7,058 nt of DNA from JACKJP01 sp050186955. GTDB lineage: Bacteria > Pseudomonadota > Alphaproteobacteria > Rhizobiales > Tepidamorphaceae. Where the stretch lies: contig JBFWXZ010000166.1 of the NCBI GenBank assembly GCA_050186955.1, positions 1 through 7,058 on the forward strand, given 5' to 3'. This document shows, one piece after another, positions 6,136-7,058 of this stretch. Position numbers and translations under genes: made by a program. Every line of letters begins with the position of its first letter. The first letter of the stretch is position 1. Below the pieces are notes generated by a model. The model was not told the origin of the DNA. It made no database searches and worked only from the letters and a program-made list of their open reading frames with translations.

Positions 6136-6702
6136 ATGGCGCGGCGCTCGGGAGGCAGGAACGAGGAGGACGCCACGCTCTGGCGCAAGGTCGTGGAGAA
6201 TGTCGAGCCGCTGCGCCGCAAGCGACCTCGCGCCGTGCCTGCCGGCGAAGCGCCGGCGAAACCCGAGGCCGCCCCGAAGGTCCGCAAGGAGAAAGTTGCG
6301 AAACAGGCTCCGGCCGCACCCGCAACCACACGCACGAATATCGAGCGCAAGCCGGCGGCGCCGTCCGCGGCGATCGATTCCAAGCTGCTGCGCAAGGTCG
6401 GCAAGGACCGGACGCCGATCGAATCGGTGCTCGATCTGCACGGCATGCGCCAAGCCGAGGCGCATCGCGCGCTCGACCTCTTCATCCGCTCCGGCCATGC
6501 GCGCGGGTTCCGCGTTGTCATGGTGATCACCGGCAAGGGCGGCGCCGAGGGCAAGGGCGTGCTGCGCCGCTCGGTTCCCGACTGGCTCGACCATCCCGCG
6601 CTCGCGCCGCTCGTCGTCGGCTGGTCGGCCGCTCATCGCCATCGCGGCGGCGACGGGGCGATCTACATCCACCTGCGCCAGCGCGGGAAGCTCAGGCCGT
6701 GA
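6136..6702 (+). CDS. Stand-alone Smr-domain protein
   Basis: Encodes 188 residues. An N-terminal region (1 to about 92) is rich in Arg, Lys, Ala and Pro and looks disordered, apart from the LWRKVVENVEPLRRKRPR segment (15-32) that is typical of this rhizobial family. The C-terminal Smr domain (about 95-187) has VLDLHGMRQAEAHRALDLFI (98-117), the VITGKGG loop (130-136), GVLRRSVPDWL (141-151) and GGDGAIYIHLR (171-181). Smr domains are found with MutS2 and alone; several have nicking or RNA endonuclease activity. The family-conserved LDLHG and TGKG motifs are intact, so activity is possible but not shown. The substrate is unknown. The ATG at 6136 is 5 bases after the mltA stop; an in-frame GTG at 6127 overlaps that stop (GTGA) and would add three residues. 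Neither has a good Shine-Dalgarno sequence. The stop overlaps the next gene. Confidence 0.9.
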   Translation: MARRSGGRNEEDATLWRKVVENVEPLRRKRPRAVPAGEAPAKPEAAPKVRKEKVAKQAPAAPATTRTNIERKPAAPSAAIDSKLLRKVGKDRTPIESVLDLHGMRQAEAHRALDLFIRSGHARGFRVVMVITGKGGAEGKGVLRRSVPDWLDHPALAPLVVGWSAAHRHRGGDGAIYIHLRQRGKLRP

Positions 6703-7058
6703 CCCCCTTCGGCGCCCGCATCCGCGCCATGCGCCAGGCCCGCGGCGTCACGCTGAAGGAGATGGCGGCGGCGCTCGACGTGTCGGCGGCCTATCTCTCG
6801 GCGCTGGAGCACGGCCGCCGCAGCCGCCCGAGCTGGTACCTCGTGCAGCGCATCATCGCCTATTTCAACGTCATCTGGGACGAGGCGGAGACGCTGCAGC
6901 AGCTCGCCCAGCTCTCCCACCCGCGCATCACCGTCGATACCTCGGGCCTGACGCCGGAGGCGACCGAGCTCGCCAACCGGCTGTCGCGCGACATTGCCGC
7001 GCTCACCCGCGAGGAGGCCGGCGAGCTGCTGCAGCGCCTCAAGCGTTTCGAGGAACGG
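6699..7058 (+). CDS. XRE-family helix-turn-helix regulator, 3' end missing
   Basis: A GTG at 6699 overlaps the TGA of the Smr gene (GTGA) and opens a frame of 120 codons that runs to the last base of the window without a stop. The N-terminal part is a Cro/C1-type HTH: FGARIRAMRQARGVTLKEMA (4-23), then ALDVSAAYLSALEHGRRSRPS (25-45), where LSALEHGRR is the end of the recognition helix and the usual ExG turn. About 75 further residues follow, largely helical, including DEAETLQQLAQLSHPRITVDT (61-81) and LTREEAGELLQRLKRFEE (102-119), possibly for dimerisation. No ligand-binding domain is visible in the part seen. The target is unknown. The overlap with the Smr gene suggests co-translation. In related genomes I recall gyrB following this gene, which is a prediction to test, not something visible here. 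Confidence 0.88.
   Translation, partial: MTPFGARIRAMRQARGVTLKEMAAALDVSAAYLSALEHGRRSRPSWYLVQRIIAYFNVIWDEAETLQQLAQLSHPRITVDTSGLTPEATELANRLSRDIAALTREEAGELLQRLKRFEER

Noticed and set aside
6241..6257. GCCGGCG-AAG-CGCCGGC perfect inverted repeat.
   Set aside because: It lies inside the Smr coding region and encodes an Ala/Gly/Pro linker. Short GC hairpins are frequent by chance here, there is no T run, and it falls mid-gene.
4742..6331. A 529-residue open frame on the minus strand.
   Set aside because: It lies antisense to timA, mltA and smr, all with clear family motifs. It is Arg/Ala/Gly-rich with no recognisable motif. Long antisense frames like this are expected in high-GC coding DNA.

Overview
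This window is ordinary, densely coded chromosome from a high-GC alphaproteobacterium, most likely of the order Hyphomicrobiales (Rhizobiales). Three things point there: strong G/C preference at third codon positions, protein sequences that read like rhizobial/Brucella-type homologues, and a gene order I recognise from that group (PEP synthase/PPDK regulator - maf - aroE - coaE - dnaQ, then convergent secB and fxsA, then Tim44-like - mltA - Smr - XRE). The genus cannot be fixed from the sequence. No RNA gene, mobile element, CRISPR array or prophage is visible, and no gap between genes exceeds about 130 bases.

Layout. Positions 1-3012 (+) hold a tight housekeeping run: the 3' end of a pyruvate,phosphate dikinase/PEP synthase regulatory kinase, a Maf-family nucleotide pyrophosphatase, shikimate dehydrogenase (aroE), dephospho-CoA kinase (coaE) and the DNA polymerase III epsilon proofreading exonuclease (dnaQ). 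The first three junctions are 4-base stop/start overlaps (ATGA, GTGA, ATGA), so translation is probably coupled. dnaQ has its own strong Shine-Dalgarno sequence after a 25-base gap. A GC-rich hairpin with a short T run follows dnaQ.

Positions 3090-4175 (-) hold secB, the cytosolic export chaperone, with fxsA, a small inner-membrane protein, upstream of it. They converge on dnaQ and diverge from the next block. The fxsA-timA divergent gap is conspicuously AT-rich in its middle.

Positions 4305-7058 (+) hold a Tim44-like membrane-anchored protein, the lytic transglycosylase MltA (apparently secreted by signal peptidase I and not lipidated), a stand-alone Smr-domain protein, and an XRE-type helix-turn-helix regulator that is cut by the window end. 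Spacing is very short or overlapping, so this is probably one transcription unit. It combines envelope functions (TimA, MltA) with nucleic-acid-linked ones (Smr, HTH).

I found no convincing undescribed system. The points worth a second look are small: a perfect hairpin that covers the likely ribosome binding site of the Tim44-like gene, an MltA without a lipobox, a Maf protein with a YceF-type active-site motif, and the conserved but functionally unexplained timA-mltA-smr-xre cluster.
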